Positions 33,669-42,319 of a stretch of DNA of 64,000 bases are shown piece after piece (position 1 is the first letter of the stretch; each line of letters starts with the position of its first letter). Both the position numbers and the translations under genes were made by a program. Below the pieces are notes generated by a model. That model searched no databases, had not been told where the DNA came from, and saw nothing but the letters and a program-made list of their open reading frames with translations. The DNA comes from 38-11 sp964539975. GTDB lineage: Bacteria > Bacillota > Clostridia > Tissierellales > Dethiosulfatibacteraceae. The stretch lies in contig CAZIKK010000008.1 in the NCBI GenBank assembly GCA_964539975.1, positions 1 to 64,000 on the forward strand, written 5' to 3'.

Positions 33669-34346
33669 ATGAGAAAAATAGACAAAATATCAACAGCAGA
33701 AAGGGCGATGTCTGTTGTAAAAGATGGAGACACGGTTATGATTGGTGGTTTTGGGTTAAGGGGATGTCCTTTTGAATTGATTGAAGCATTGGTGAACACA
33801 AACAAGAAGGACTTGACCATTATCAGCAATGACTTGGGAAATAGTGGCGCAGGATTAGGAAAGCTATTAACCAACAAGCAAGTCAAAAAACTGATTGGGA
33901 ATTACTACACTTGGAATCCAGATGTATCCAATGCCTATAAGCGAGGAGAGATAGACGTTCAACTCATCCCTCAAGGCACTTTTGCTGAAGCGATAAGAGC
34001 AGGTGGTGTTGGCATTCCTGGGTTTTATACCATGACATCGGAAGGGACAACCTTGGGAGAAACAAAAGACACAAGGGTTTTTGATGGAAAAAGATATGTA
34101 CTAGAACGTTCTTTAAGAGCGGATGTGGCATTGATCAAAGGTCATAAATCAGATGGATTAGGAAATATTTTGTATTATAAAGTGTCTAGAAATTTCAACC
34201 CATTGATGGCCATGGCAGCTAAAATCACCATAGCGCAAGTTGAAGAGATTGTTAAAACTGGATCCATGGACCCAGAGTGTATTGTGACTCCTCATGTATT
34301 CATAGACTATATTGTGAAGGAGGTTGATAATAATGAATGTAGATGA
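33669..34346 (+). CDS. 3-oxoacid CoA-transferase type, subunit A
   Basis: A 225-residue alpha subunit of a class I CoA-transferase (AtoD/ScoA type). The GDTVMIGGFGLRGCPFELIEAL beginning and the GAGLGKLL and PQGTFAEAIRAGGVGIPGFYT segments are typical. ATG at 33669 follows AGGTGAAATA; an ATG 21 bases earlier has a worse site. It overlaps the subunit B gene by 14 bases, as expected for a heteromer. It would exchange CoA between an acyl-CoA and an incoming acid, complementing the class III enzyme of the same operon. Confidence 0.9.
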   Translation: MRKIDKISTAERAMSVVKDGDTVMIGGFGLRGCPFELIEALVNTNKKDLTIISNDLGNSGAGLGKLLTNKQVKKLIGNYYTWNPDVSNAYKRGEIDVQLIPQGTFAEAIRAGGVGIPGFYTMTSEGTTLGETKDTRVFDGKRYVLERSLRADVALIKGHKSDGLGNILYYKVSRNFNPLMAMAAKITIAQVEEIVKTGSMDPECIVTPHVFIDYIVKEVDNNECR

Positions 34347-35007
34347 TAGAGTATTAGAAAGAAGAATTGCAATGAATGTCGCAAAACTATATCATGATTT
34401 AGACTACTCAATTCTTATGAACCTAGGAATAGGCATTCCTTCACAAGTATCGAATTATATTAACAACGAATATGTTTACCTCCATGCTGAAAATGGCATT
34501 GTTGGTGTTGGGCCTATGGCGACAGGCAATAATATAGACTTTCAACTTATCAATGCTGGGCGTCAGCCTGTCACTGAATGCAGAGGGTGTGTTTACGTAG
34601 ATAGTGCTATGTCATTCGGGCTTATTAGAGGAGGCCATGTGGATGTAACAGTTCTAGGAGCTTTCGAGGTGGACCAGGAAGGAAATGTTGCAAATTGGAT
34701 TATTCCCAACGGTAAGCAACTTGGAGTCGGTGGCGCCATGGATTTGATCAAGGGAGCAAAAAAAGTCATTATCGCCATGAAACATTTGAATAAGAATGGC
34801 AAGACAAAACTTGTCAAAAAATGTTCGCTGCCCATTACAGGCTATAAAGAAGCAGATATTGTTGTGACCGAAAAAGGCATGTTCTATTTTGAAAATGGAA
34901 GAATAATTTTGAAAGAAATAGCATGCGATACAACTGTCGAGGACATTCGGATCCATACAGAAGTAGATTTTGAAGTTGCAGAGGATTTGAAACAAATGAT
35001 TGACTAA
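34333..35007 (+). CDS. 3-oxoacid CoA-transferase type, subunit B
   Basis: A 224-residue beta subunit (AtoA/ScoB type). The catalytic glutamate that forms the CoA thioester is E53 in HAENGIVGVGP. The GGHVDVTVLGAFEVD and NGKQLGVGGAMDL segments are conserved. ATG at 34333 has AAGGAGG nine bases upstream; the TTG start nine bases earlier would abut it. Its translation is coupled to subunit A by overlap. Confidence 0.92.
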   Translation: MNVDDRVLERRIAMNVAKLYHDLDYSILMNLGIGIPSQVSNYINNEYVYLHAENGIVGVGPMATGNNIDFQLINAGRQPVTECRGCVYVDSAMSFGLIRGGHVDVTVLGAFEVDQEGNVANWIIPNGKQLGVGGAMDLIKGAKKVIIAMKHLNKNGKTKLVKKCSLPITGYKEADIVVTEKGMFYFENGRIILKEIACDTTVEDIRIHTEVDFEVAEDLKQMID

Positions 35008-35031
35008 AGGAAGTCAGGTTAGGAGAAAAAA

Positions 35032-35763
35032 ATGGACCAAGGAATTGATGTACTATTAAACCATACTTCAATTAGAAAGTATAAAGACCTTCCGATTGAT
35101 CAAAAAACAAAAGAAATCATCATCAAGAGCTCGCAAATGGCGCCCTCTTCCAGCCACTTTCAAGCCTACACTATGATTGAAATTCAGAACAAAGAGCTTA
35201 GAAAAATGTTTTTTGACATATCTGGAGGCCAGAGGTGGATAGAAACTGCACCATTGGTTATCTTGTATTGTGCAGATCTAAATAGAGCGGAACAATACTT
35301 TGAAGGGGTAGATCGAAAAGTTTTAAGTAATCTGGAATCCTACACGGTAGCAGTGGCAGATGCTGCCATCGCTATGCAAAAAGGCTTTCTGGCAGCACAG
35401 ATGATGGGACTGGGAGGCGTAGTGGTAGGCGGCATTAGAAATGATGTCAAAACCATATGTGAAAGATTGAAGCTGCCCCCAAAAGTAGCCCCCTTGTTTT
35501 TGCTATGCTTGGGTTATCCAGATGAGACAGTTGGGCTCAAACCAAGACTACCTGTCGAAGCAGTGTGTCACATCGATGGCTACAACAACGATCAAGATGC
35601 GTCTATTCATGTTTATAATGAACAAGTCAGACAATACTACTTAGAAAGAAGTGGCGGAAAGATTTCTGAAGATTGGTCACAAAGATGTGGAAGATTGTTG
35701 ATGGCTAAAACTAGATATGAAGTGGGAAACGTCTTTAGGGAAAAAGGCTTGGCCACTGAATAA
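35032..35763 (+). CDS. Nitroreductase family flavoprotein (NfsA/NfrA type)
   Basis: A 243-residue FMN oxidoreductase of the NfsA/FRP group. It has the SIRKYKDLPI N-terminus, SSSHFQAYTMIEI at about 38-50, and GLGGVVVGGIRND in the centre. Family members reduce nitro groups, quinones or flavins with NAD(P)H. It is the last gene of the operon, 24 bases after the CoA-transferase and just before a terminator. A role in reducing an enoyl or quinone-type intermediate, or in redox balance, is possible; the substrate is unknown. Confidence 0.85.
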   Translation: MDQGIDVLLNHTSIRKYKDLPIDQKTKEIIIKSSQMAPSSSHFQAYTMIEIQNKELRKMFFDISGGQRWIETAPLVILYCADLNRAEQYFEGVDRKVLSNLESYTVAVADAAIAMQKGFLAAQMMGLGGVVVGGIRNDVKTICERLKLPPKVAPLFLLCLGYPDETVGLKPRLPVEAVCHIDGYNNDQDASIHVYNEQVRQYYLERSGGKISEDWSQRCGRLLMAKTRYEVGNVFREKGLATE

Positions 35764-35785
35764 CAAAAACAAAATTGAGGAAAAC

Positions 35786-35818
35786 AAAAATCTTTGGTAT
35801 AATCAACCAAAGATTTTT
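35786..35818 (+). terminator. Terminator of the mutase-transporter operon
   Basis: AAAAATCTTTGGT (35786-35798) pairs with ACCAAAGATTTTT (35806-35818) over a 7-base loop, ending in T. It closes the operon that begins at the sigma-54 promoter at 25190. Confidence 0.85.
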
Positions 35819-35849
35819 TAGTATGAAAAAATGAACAGGAGGAATACAT

Positions 35850-36578
35850 ATGGCGCATATCGCTGCATTCTTTGACATAGACGGCACACTATACAGAGAA
35901 GGACTAATTACCGCCACCTTTAAAATGTTGATCAAATCTGAGATCATTGAACAAGACCGATGGTTCAATGAAGTGAAAGAAAAATACACAAAATGGGACA
36001 AACGCATCGGAAATTATGACGATTACTTATTAAAAATGGCTGAGATATACGTTGAAGCCGTTAAAGGTCTGCATCAATCCCAAATCGAATTCATCGCCAA
36101 AAGAGTAGTGGAGCAAAACGGAGACAGAGTGTACACCTTTACCCGCGACAGGATTCAATACCATAAGGACCAAGGACATAAAGTTATCACGATTTCAGGT
36201 TCTCCTGAAGAGTTGGTGAAAGAAATGTCTCAAAAGCACGGAGTGGACAATTATATCGGCACCCACTACATAAAAGACGCCAAGAATTATTTCACTGGAG
36301 AAATCCGACCCATGTGGGACAGTCGCAACAAAGAAAAAGCGGTCATGGATTTTGTAAAGCAATACGACATCGATCTAAGTAAATCCTACGCTTACGGAGA
36401 TACGGCAGGGGATTTATCCATGTTTAAAATGGTGGGACATCCAACGGCAGTGAATCCAACACGAGAATTGTTGACTAAAATCAAATCAGATCCTGATGTT
36501 GCTGAAAAAACAAAGGTGGCTGTTGAGAGAAAAGACATGATTTACCAGATGGATATGTCCTTCTTTGAATTTGAGTAA
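35850..36578 (+). CDS. HAD-IB family phosphatase
   Basis: A 242-residue haloacid dehalogenase superfamily hydrolase. The nucleophile motif DIDGTLY is at residues 9-15, motif II is in TISGSPEELV, and motif III/IV is in YAYGDTAGDLSMF. The cap region and the SG(S/T)PE segment resemble SerB/HAD-IB phosphatases acting on phosphoserine or phospholipid-like phosphates. It is a single-gene unit between two terminators, with AACAGGAGGAATACAT before ATG. The substrate is unknown. Confidence 0.85.
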   Translation: MAHIAAFFDIDGTLYREGLITATFKMLIKSEIIEQDRWFNEVKEKYTKWDKRIGNYDDYLLKMAEIYVEAVKGLHQSQIEFIAKRVVEQNGDRVYTFTRDRIQYHKDQGHKVITISGSPEELVKEMSQKHGVDNYIGTHYIKDAKNYFTGEIRPMWDSRNKEKAVMDFVKQYDIDLSKSYAYGDTAGDLSMFKMVGHPTAVNPTRELLTKIKSDPDVAEKTKVAVERKDMIYQMDMSFFEFE

Positions 36579-36586
36579 TCAAATAT

Positions 36587-36629
36587 AAACTCCCAAAGGA
36601 ACCATTTTTGATTTGTCCTTTGGGAGTTT
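36587..36629. terminator. Terminator between HAD gene and GntR regulator gene
   Basis: AAACTCCCAAAGGA (36587-36600) pairs with TCCTTTGGGAGTTT (36616-36629), followed by a T-run on the plus strand; it may serve both convergent genes. Confidence 0.85.
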
Positions 36630-36644
36630 TTTTATGTTGATAAT

Positions 36645-37286
36645 TTAGAACAAGAGGGAATAATATTCAGAAAACACTGTACGTACATTGAAGATATGGG
36701 TTTTCATCACATCTTCCGCTTTTTTCTTATTGCCAGCCTTAATCGCTTCATAGATCATGGTGTGTTCCTTAAAAGATTGCTGGTCTCTTCCAGGTATCAA
36801 AATGGTTTTTGTGTTGTACTTAGACATTCTATTCTTCAATTGAATGGTCATTTCAACGGCTGTTTTATTTGAGCAAGCTTCGTAAATAGCGACATGAAAT
36901 CGATGATTACATTTGCTATAAGCTAAGAGATCTTTGTTGGCAATATGTTCTTTCATGGTGTCCAATAGTATTTTCAATTCATCAATGCCTTTTTCATCAA
37001 AAGTTTCAATCGACTTTGAAACAATAAAACCTTCAAGAACAGATCTTAGTTCAAGGAATTCAAGTATTTCATCCTTGGAATGGGAGCTGACTCGAGCACC
37101 TTTATTCTGTTCAATGGTTACTAGATTTTCTTTTTCCAGCATCAAGAGTGCTTTTTTGACAGTGTTACGGCTGACATTATACTGTTTTGACAAATCCATT
37201 TCAGTCAAAGGTTCTGAAGGATAATAATCACCTTTGACGATTTTTTCTTTTAAAATATCGTAAATAGTTTCTGATTGACTCCTCAT
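36645..37286 (-). CDS. GntR family regulator with FCD ligand domain
   Basis: A 213-residue FadR-subfamily regulator. An N-terminal winged helix (about 1-72, with LTEMDLSKQYNVSRNTVKKAL) is followed by an all-helical FCD domain (about 80-205) with Asp/His residues (SKCNHRFH) that typically bind a metal and a carboxylate effector. The start at 37286 follows CAGGAGCTTTT; a longer frame has no such site. It is divergent from the second transporter operon and most likely controls it in response to an organic acid. Confidence 0.88.
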   Translation of the reverse strand: MRSQSETIYDILKEKIVKGDYYPSEPLTEMDLSKQYNVSRNTVKKALLMLEKENLVTIEQNKGARVSSHSKDEILEFLELRSVLEGFIVSKSIETFDEKGIDELKILLDTMKEHIANKDLLAYSKCNHRFHVAIYEACSNKTAVEMTIQLKNRMSKYNTKTILIPGRDQQSFKEHTMIYEAIKAGNKKKAEDVMKTHIFNVRTVFSEYYSLLF

Positions 37287-37467
37287 AAAAGCTCCTGAAA
37301 AATAGTTTATTGGTGACAATTAAGATCTACAAAAATGAAGACAACCAGATTATAACACAAAATGGATTATTTAAAAACACAATAATAGCAACAAACGTGC
37401 AAAATCTCTTAGAAATAGTTGGAAATGAAATAAAGCAAAAAATGTGAAAAACGTCACAATATATTAA

Positions 37468-37496
37468 TTGACAAATTAGAATAATAATGCTATCCT
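37468..37496 (+). promoter_or_regulatory. Housekeeping promoter of the second transporter operon
   Basis: A perfect TTGACA (37468-37473) and TATCCT (37491-37496) are separated by 17 bases. The predicted start near 37503 leaves an 80-base leader. The rest of the 297-base gap between the GntR gene and this operon is AT-rich without a gene. Confidence 0.75.
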
Positions 37497-37538
37497 AACA
37501 AAAAAGGCGACAATATATACAACATATAAAACGACAAA

Positions 37539-37551
37539 ATTGTAGAACAAT
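37539..37551. promoter_or_regulatory. Candidate GntR/FCD operator
   Basis: ATTGT-AGA-ACAAT is a perfect 13-base palindrome of the TTGT-N3-ACAA form often bound by FadR/FCD-type GntR proteins. It lies about 37 bases downstream of the predicted start, a position for repression by roadblock. Related GACAAT and ATTG sequences surround it. Confidence 0.5.
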
Positions 37552-37583
37552 ATTGCCGCAAACATAAAATTAGAGGTGAAAAG

Positions 37584-38465
37584 ATGAAAGAACTTATTGC
37601 AGGAGCATATGATTTACATGTTCATTCAGGTCCCGATTTGCTACCAAGAAGGATGGATGACTTAGAAATGGCACAAAGAGTTATAGATTCTGGAATGGCT
37701 GGCTACGCTATCAAGTCTCACTATTTTTGCACATCAGAACGCGCACAATTGGTAAACAAACTATACCCAGGTTGCCAGGCCATTGGAACGATCACACTCA
37801 ACAGTTCCGTTGGAGGGATCAATCCAACAGCAATGGAGATGGCGGGCAGATCCGGCGTAAAAAAAGTATGGTTTCCCACATGTGATGGAAAAAACGAAAG
37901 AGAAAAAGTGATGAGCGGCGTATATAAGAAAATGCCTTATTGGGGTGAGATTGTTCTTCAACTCCAAGAAGAAGGGATTACCGTGCCAACTATCTCAATT
38001 CTTGAAGATGGAAAGTTAATAGACGAATGTTTCGATGTCCTAGACATAATTGCAAAGTATGACATCATTTTGGCTACTAGTCACATGTCCCATGAGGAAA
38101 CGTTTGCCTTGGTTAAGGCTGCCAAAGAAAGAGGCGTAAAAAAAATGGTAATCACCCATGTAGATTTTCCAGGTACTTTCTACACCATTGAAGAACAATT
38201 GGAGCTTTCAAAATATGGTGCATTCATGGAACACTGCTATACAACATTTGCCACAGGTAAGGTTGACTTTGAAGTAACCTTAGCACAAATAAAAGCTCTT
38301 GGATCGGAAAGAGTTATACTGAGTACCGATTTAGGACAAAAGACAGCAAAATATCCAGACGAAGGATTATTAGAATTTGCGATGAAACTATATGAAAATG
38401 GTTTTTCTGAAAAAGAAATCCAAGAGATGACGACTAAGAACACAAGATGGTTATTAGGCAAATAA
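37584..38465 (+). CDS. DUF6282 family metal-dependent hydrolase-like protein
   Basis: A 293-residue TIM-barrel protein of the amidohydrolase superfamily in the DUF6282 group. Candidate metal ligands are H12 and H14 (DLHVHSGPD), H167 and H170 (SHMSH), H192 (THVDFP) and D249 (STDLGQ), the usual HxH...H...H...D order. No function is established for the family that I know of. It is the first gene of an operon with a GalB-like hydratase, a TctBAC transporter and an HMG/CHA-aldolase-like protein, so a lactonase, hydratase or isomerase step on a tri- or dicarboxylic acid is possible, as with LigI/LigJ, which are also amidohydrolases. Confidence 0.8.
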   Translation: MKELIAGAYDLHVHSGPDLLPRRMDDLEMAQRVIDSGMAGYAIKSHYFCTSERAQLVNKLYPGCQAIGTITLNSSVGGINPTAMEMAGRSGVKKVWFPTCDGKNEREKVMSGVYKKMPYWGEIVLQLQEEGITVPTISILEDGKLIDECFDVLDIIAKYDIILATSHMSHEETFALVKAAKERGVKKMVITHVDFPGTFYTIEEQLELSKYGAFMEHCYTTFATGKVDFEVTLAQIKALGSERVILSTDLGQKTAKYPDEGLLEFAMKLYENGFSEKEIQEMTTKNTRWLLGK

Positions 38466-38497
38466 CACATTAGAAATAATGGGAAGGTGGGAATGAA

Positions 38498-39226
38498 ATG
38501 TCAAACAAAGATATTATGTTGGTAGTGAGCGCGCATGCGGCAGACTATGTTTGGAGGAGTGGTGGTACGATTGCCAAGTACATCAATTTGGGGGCAGAAG
38601 TACATGTAGTGATACTGAGCTTTGGCGTCAGAGGTGAATCCAATGACCTGTGGAAACAACCAGAACAAACAGCTGAAAATGTAAAACGAATGAGAAAAGC
38701 GGAGACATTTCAAGCGGCCGAGATATTAGGGATTAGAAATATTGAGTTTTGGGATTATGAGGATTACCCGATTACGTTTGACCGACAGAGAGAAGATCGG
38801 TTGGTTGAGAAAATCAGACAGGTGCAACCCAACATCATTCTAACACACGACAAGTTTGATGTAATCAATCCGGATCATAATAAAGTCAGTGAATACGTTT
38901 TCAATTGTAGTGTCATGTCCAACTCAAATGGCGTGGAAATTGGCGAAACAAAAACAACCACACAAATGCAAATTTTCGGATTTGAGCCTCATCAGACCGA
39001 GCTGAGCCATTACAAGCCTGGCATGTTCATAGACATTACAAGCACCTATGATCAGAAAGTAAAGGCAATGGAATGCTTTCAAGCGCAAGGTCATTTGATA
39101 GAATACTATAAACAGCGGGCATTCATGCGGGGAAATCATGCAAGAAGATTGTCCGGAAACAAAAGTTACAAATATGCTGAAAGCTTTGCCAGATACTTTC
39201 CAGTAGTTGGAGAGAGATTCGTGTAA
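38498..39226 (+). CDS. PIG-L-fold protein, GalB-like 4-oxalomesaconate hydratase candidate
   Basis: A 242-residue PIG-L/LmbE-fold protein. The classical AHPDDE zinc motif is AHAADYVW here: H13 and D16 keep the metal ligands known in MshB (H13, D16), H127 in NPDHNKV is a likely third ligand, but the general-base Asp of deacetylases is Ala15. This makes a deacetylase unlikely. GalB of Pseudomonas putida is a PIG-L-fold zinc hydratase of the gallate pathway (4-oxalomesaconate to 4-carboxy-4-hydroxy-2-oxoadipate), and the SAHAADxVWR segment agrees with what I remember of it. An HMG/CHA-aldolase-like gene in the same operon would perform the next step. Function is inferred from motif and context. 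Confidence 0.75.
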   Translation: MSNKDIMLVVSAHAADYVWRSGGTIAKYINLGAEVHVVILSFGVRGESNDLWKQPEQTAENVKRMRKAETFQAAEILGIRNIEFWDYEDYPITFDRQREDRLVEKIRQVQPNIILTHDKFDVINPDHNKVSEYVFNCSVMSNSNGVEIGETKTTTQMQIFGFEPHQTELSHYKPGMFIDITSTYDQKVKAMECFQAQGHLIEYYKQRAFMRGNHARRLSGNKSYKYAESFARYFPVVGERFV

Positions 39227-39248
39227 ATCGATGAAGAAAGGGGAGCAA

Positions 39249-39722
39249 ATGAGAGCGTTGAAAAAATACTTAAGCATTGATGTCATAATGGCGGGTGTGA
39301 TTCTATTGATTATTGGAATCATGGCATTCAACGGTTATGTCATGTCCAACTTATCAGCCACGAGTTTGAGATATCCAACATTTGTCTTTACAGTATGTCT
39401 TGTAATCGGAACCTTGGAAATAGTCAAAGGGGTAAGAAAAAATGCAAGAACTGAATTCAAAATGCCTGTATTCACAAACAAGAGAAACTTCTTTTTTGTC
39501 TGTGGAGCCATTATAGTTTATGCAAGTTTATTGACAATACTTGGATTCATAATTGCCAGTTCAATATTTACAATATCGTATATATTGTATACAAGATATG
39601 AAAAACCCGTTCGTATCATTGTGACTTCTTTGGTGATTGTAATTGTTATCTATGTTGTATTTACTCAATTCCTGCATGTCAACTTGCCCCAAGGATTGAT
39701 TCTAAGAGTGATATTTAATTAG
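39249..39722 (+). CDS. tctB: Tripartite tricarboxylate transporter small membrane subunit
   Basis: A 157-residue protein with four hydrophobic segments, typical of TctB. The start at 39249 follows AAAGGGGAGCAA; the longer upstream frame overlaps the preceding gene. It lies directly before tctA. The sequence is only distantly similar to the TctB at 31678, so this is a separate transporter, not a recent copy. Confidence 0.85.
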   Translation: MRALKKYLSIDVIMAGVILLIIGIMAFNGYVMSNLSATSLRYPTFVFTVCLVIGTLEIVKGVRKNARTEFKMPVFTNKRNFFFVCGAIIVYASLLTILGFIIASSIFTISYILYTRYEKPVRIIVTSLVIVIVIYVVFTQFLHVNLPQGLILRVIFN

Positions 39723-39738
39723 AAAGGAGGTTGGATTT

Positions 39739-41226
39739 ATGTATGGCGTAATTATAGAAGGCTTATTGGAATCATTGTCGATAACAAATTTGATCCTAAT
39801 TTTTTTAAGCACATTCATTGGTGTTATCATTGGTGCTTTACCGGGGCTTGGTCCAACAATTGGAATCGCGTTGTTAATTCCAATTAGTTATGGAATGGAA
39901 ACCACTACAGCTTTGTTGCTTTCAGCAGGGATTTATGTAGGAGCTGTTTATGGAGGATCGATCACGGCCATAGTTTTGGGGATTCCTGGGACACCCACTT
40001 CTACAGCAACGGTATTAGATGGATTTCCTATGTCGCAGCAAGGCAGGAGTTTGGAAGCTTTAGCAGCATCAACTGTATCATCAAGTTTTGGTGGATTTGT
40101 AAGCGCATTGTTTTTAATGTTTTTCACACCTATGCTGTCAAGAGTTGTGTTAAAGTTTGGTGTGGCTGAACAGTTCATGCTGGCCATGTTTGGATTAAGT
40201 GTAATAGCGGTTTCGTCCAGAGAATCCTTTTTCAAAGGATTATTGGGAGGTTTTTTTGGATTAGCTATTGCGACAGTTGGCTATGACCCGATTACAGGTT
40301 ACAATCGATTCAATTTTGGAGTAGATTATCTTGCAGATGGGTTTCCATTTATGGTAGTCGTGATAGGGTTGTTTGGAATCTCCCAAACCATATCAATGGC
40401 TGAAAAAGCACAAACCATTTCAGGAAGCACAGAATTGTCTGGAAGCATTTGGACAGGAACGGTAAAGGTTTTTAAGAATATGCGGGTATTGATTCAGTCT
40501 ACACTTATAGGATCCTTTATGGGAGGAATGCCAGGTGTAGGTGGAGGACCTGCTAATATGATAGCTTATACAACTGTTGCCAATAGCTCAAAAGACAGAG
40601 ATTCATTTGGGAAAGGAAATATTAAGGGCGTTATTGCGGCAGAAGCTTCCAACAACGCAACAGTGGGTACTGCTCTAATTCCAACACTAGCATTTGGAAT
40701 ACCAGGCAGCACCGTGGCAGCAGTTCTACTAGGTTTGTTGATGCTTCACGGAGTGGAACCAGGACCTAAAATGTTTATAGAAATGCCTTTGACTATTTAC
40801 ACATTTTTTTGGGGATTATTGTTCACAAATTTGATTTTAGTATTGGTTTGTTTCCCACTACTGAAGTATTTTGCTAAAATAACGATTGTACCTTATCAAA
40901 TACTCGTACCTAATATCTTTATGCTTTGCGTTCTCGGGACGTATGGCATGAGAGGCTACGTATTTGACGTCTTTGTAGGGATTGCATTTGGAGTGTTGGG
41001 GTATTTTCTAAAAAAAGCAAATTATCCAATGGTATGCATTGTGTTGGGACTGGTTCTGGGAAGATTAGCAGAATCCAACCTAAGCAGATCACTGATGATT
41101 CACAGAAACTTGGACTTTCTGTATAAGCGACCAATTACGTTGACATTGTTAATACTGACAGCTGTGATTATGATCATTCCTTACATCAATATCGAGAAGA
41201 TTAAAAGAAGACTAAGGAAAAACTAG
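39739..41226 (+). CDS. tctA: Tripartite tricarboxylate transporter large membrane subunit
   Basis: A 495-residue permease with about 11-12 membrane segments. Family motifs are GALPGLGPTIGIALLIP near residue 32-48, GIPGTPTSTATVLDGFP near 78-95 and GMPGVGGGPANM in the second half. The RBS AAAGGAGGTTGGATTT precedes ATG. Together with TctB and TctC of this operon it forms the second tripartite tricarboxylate importer of the window. Confidence 0.92.
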   Translation: MYGVIIEGLLESLSITNLILIFLSTFIGVIIGALPGLGPTIGIALLIPISYGMETTTALLLSAGIYVGAVYGGSITAIVLGIPGTPTSTATVLDGFPMSQQGRSLEALAASTVSSSFGGFVSALFLMFFTPMLSRVVLKFGVAEQFMLAMFGLSVIAVSSRESFFKGLLGGFFGLAIATVGYDPITGYNRFNFGVDYLADGFPFMVVVIGLFGISQTISMAEKAQTISGSTELSGSIWTGTVKVFKNMRVLIQSTLIGSFMGGMPGVGGGPANMIAYTTVANSSKDRDSFGKGNIKGVIAAEASNNATVGTALIPTLAFGIPGSTVAAVLLGLLMLHGVEPGPKMFIEMPLTIYTFFWGLLFTNLILVLVCFPLLKYFAKITIVPYQILVPNIFMLCVLGTYGMRGYVFDVFVGIAFGVLGYFLKKANYPMVCIVLGLVLGRLAESNLSRSLMIHRNLDFLYKRPITLTLLILTAVIMIIPYINIEKIKRRLRKN

Positions 41227-41275
41227 GATTGTTATGGAGCTAAATCCATTTCAAATAATAATGGAGGAATTCAAA

Positions 41276-42301
41276 ATGAAAACCAATAAGAAGAGATTTA
41301 TGTTAGTGGCTTTGTTGATTTGCTTTATATTTGTCACAGCTTGTGCGCAACCAGCGCCAGCACCAGATCCTGCGCCTTCAGAACCTCAACCGGAAACACC
41401 AGGTAACGAGACAGAACAACCATCAGGACCAACATTCCCCACCAAACCAATTAGAATCATTACTCACTCTGAACCAGGTGGTGGTGTTGACATTTTCATT
41501 AGAGCGCTCCAGCCATACATTCAGTTTGAACTTGGACAGCCAATTGTCATTGAAAACGTACCGGGAGCTGCAGGTAGAATTGGAACAACTCAAGTTTGGA
41601 ACTCTGATCCAGATGGGTATACCTTATTGAGCCATACGTTACCATTGACAACAGTTGGAGACATTGTCTATGACGCAGAGTACAACATTCTTGAGTTCGA
41701 GCACTTGGTAGCATTTGACAAGACGCCTTATGTTATTGCTGTTAAAATCGATTCTGACATCAATACGTTTGAAGACTTAGTTAATGAATCAAAAGAAAGA
41801 ACCCTTACAAATGCAACATCAGGAGTGGGTGGATCCATGCACTTGCAAAGTGTTGTCATGAAAGATGCATTAGGGATCGATTATGCAGATATTCCTTTTA
41901 ATGGTAGTGCGCCGGCGATGATGGCTGTTATGACAAACGATGTAGATTTTGCCATACTACCGTTTGACATTCCTCTTACAAACCTTGACGAAGTAAAGGT
42001 GATTGTCGCAATGGATACCAATAGAATGCCCCAATACCCAGATATCCCTACTGTACTTGAAGAAGGATACGAGTTTGAGCTAATATCTATTAGACGATGT
42101 ATCGTTGCACCTAAAGGAACCCCACAAGAAATAAATGAAATATTGATTAATGCCTTTGAAAAAGCAGCTGAAAACCCAGACTATTTGAAATGGGCGGAAG
42201 ATAGAGGTGTGAATCTAGAAATCTTAACAGGTGATGATTACTATCGTATTGCGGAAGAAGCTTATGAGATGGTAGACAAATTCAAAGATATATTCCAATA
42301 A
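41276..42301 (+). CDS. tctC: Tripartite tricarboxylate transporter substrate-binding lipoprotein
   Basis: A 341-residue lipoprotein: signal peptide with lipobox VTAC (Cys near 24), a Pro/Glu-rich spacer (to about 55), then a Bug-type binding domain starting with FPTKPIRIITHSEPGGGVD. The start at 41276 follows TGGAGGAATTCAAA. In this operon the binding protein comes after the permease genes, unlike the C-B-A order of the operon at 30.5 kb. GSAPAMMAVMTNDVDFAI is a conserved ligand-side segment. The ligand is probably a di- or tricarboxylate. Confidence 0.92.
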   Translation: MKTNKKRFMLVALLICFIFVTACAQPAPAPDPAPSEPQPETPGNETEQPSGPTFPTKPIRIITHSEPGGGVDIFIRALQPYIQFELGQPIVIENVPGAAGRIGTTQVWNSDPDGYTLLSHTLPLTTVGDIVYDAEYNILEFEHLVAFDKTPYVIAVKIDSDINTFEDLVNESKERTLTNATSGVGGSMHLQSVVMKDALGIDYADIPFNGSAPAMMAVMTNDVDFAILPFDIPLTNLDEVKVIVAMDTNRMPQYPDIPTVLEEGYEFELISIRRCIVAPKGTPQEINEILINAFEKAAENPDYLKWAEDRGVNLEILTGDDYYRIAEEAYEMVDKFKDIFQ

Positions 42302-42319
42302 TCAATAGTGAGGTAAAAC

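Noticed and set aside
38498..39226. PIG-L family N-acetylglucosamine-type deacetylase
   Set aside because: The metal ligands H13 and D16 are kept, but the general-base Asp of AHPDDE is Ala15. The operon context and the AHAAD motif fit a GalB-type hydratase better than a deacetylase.
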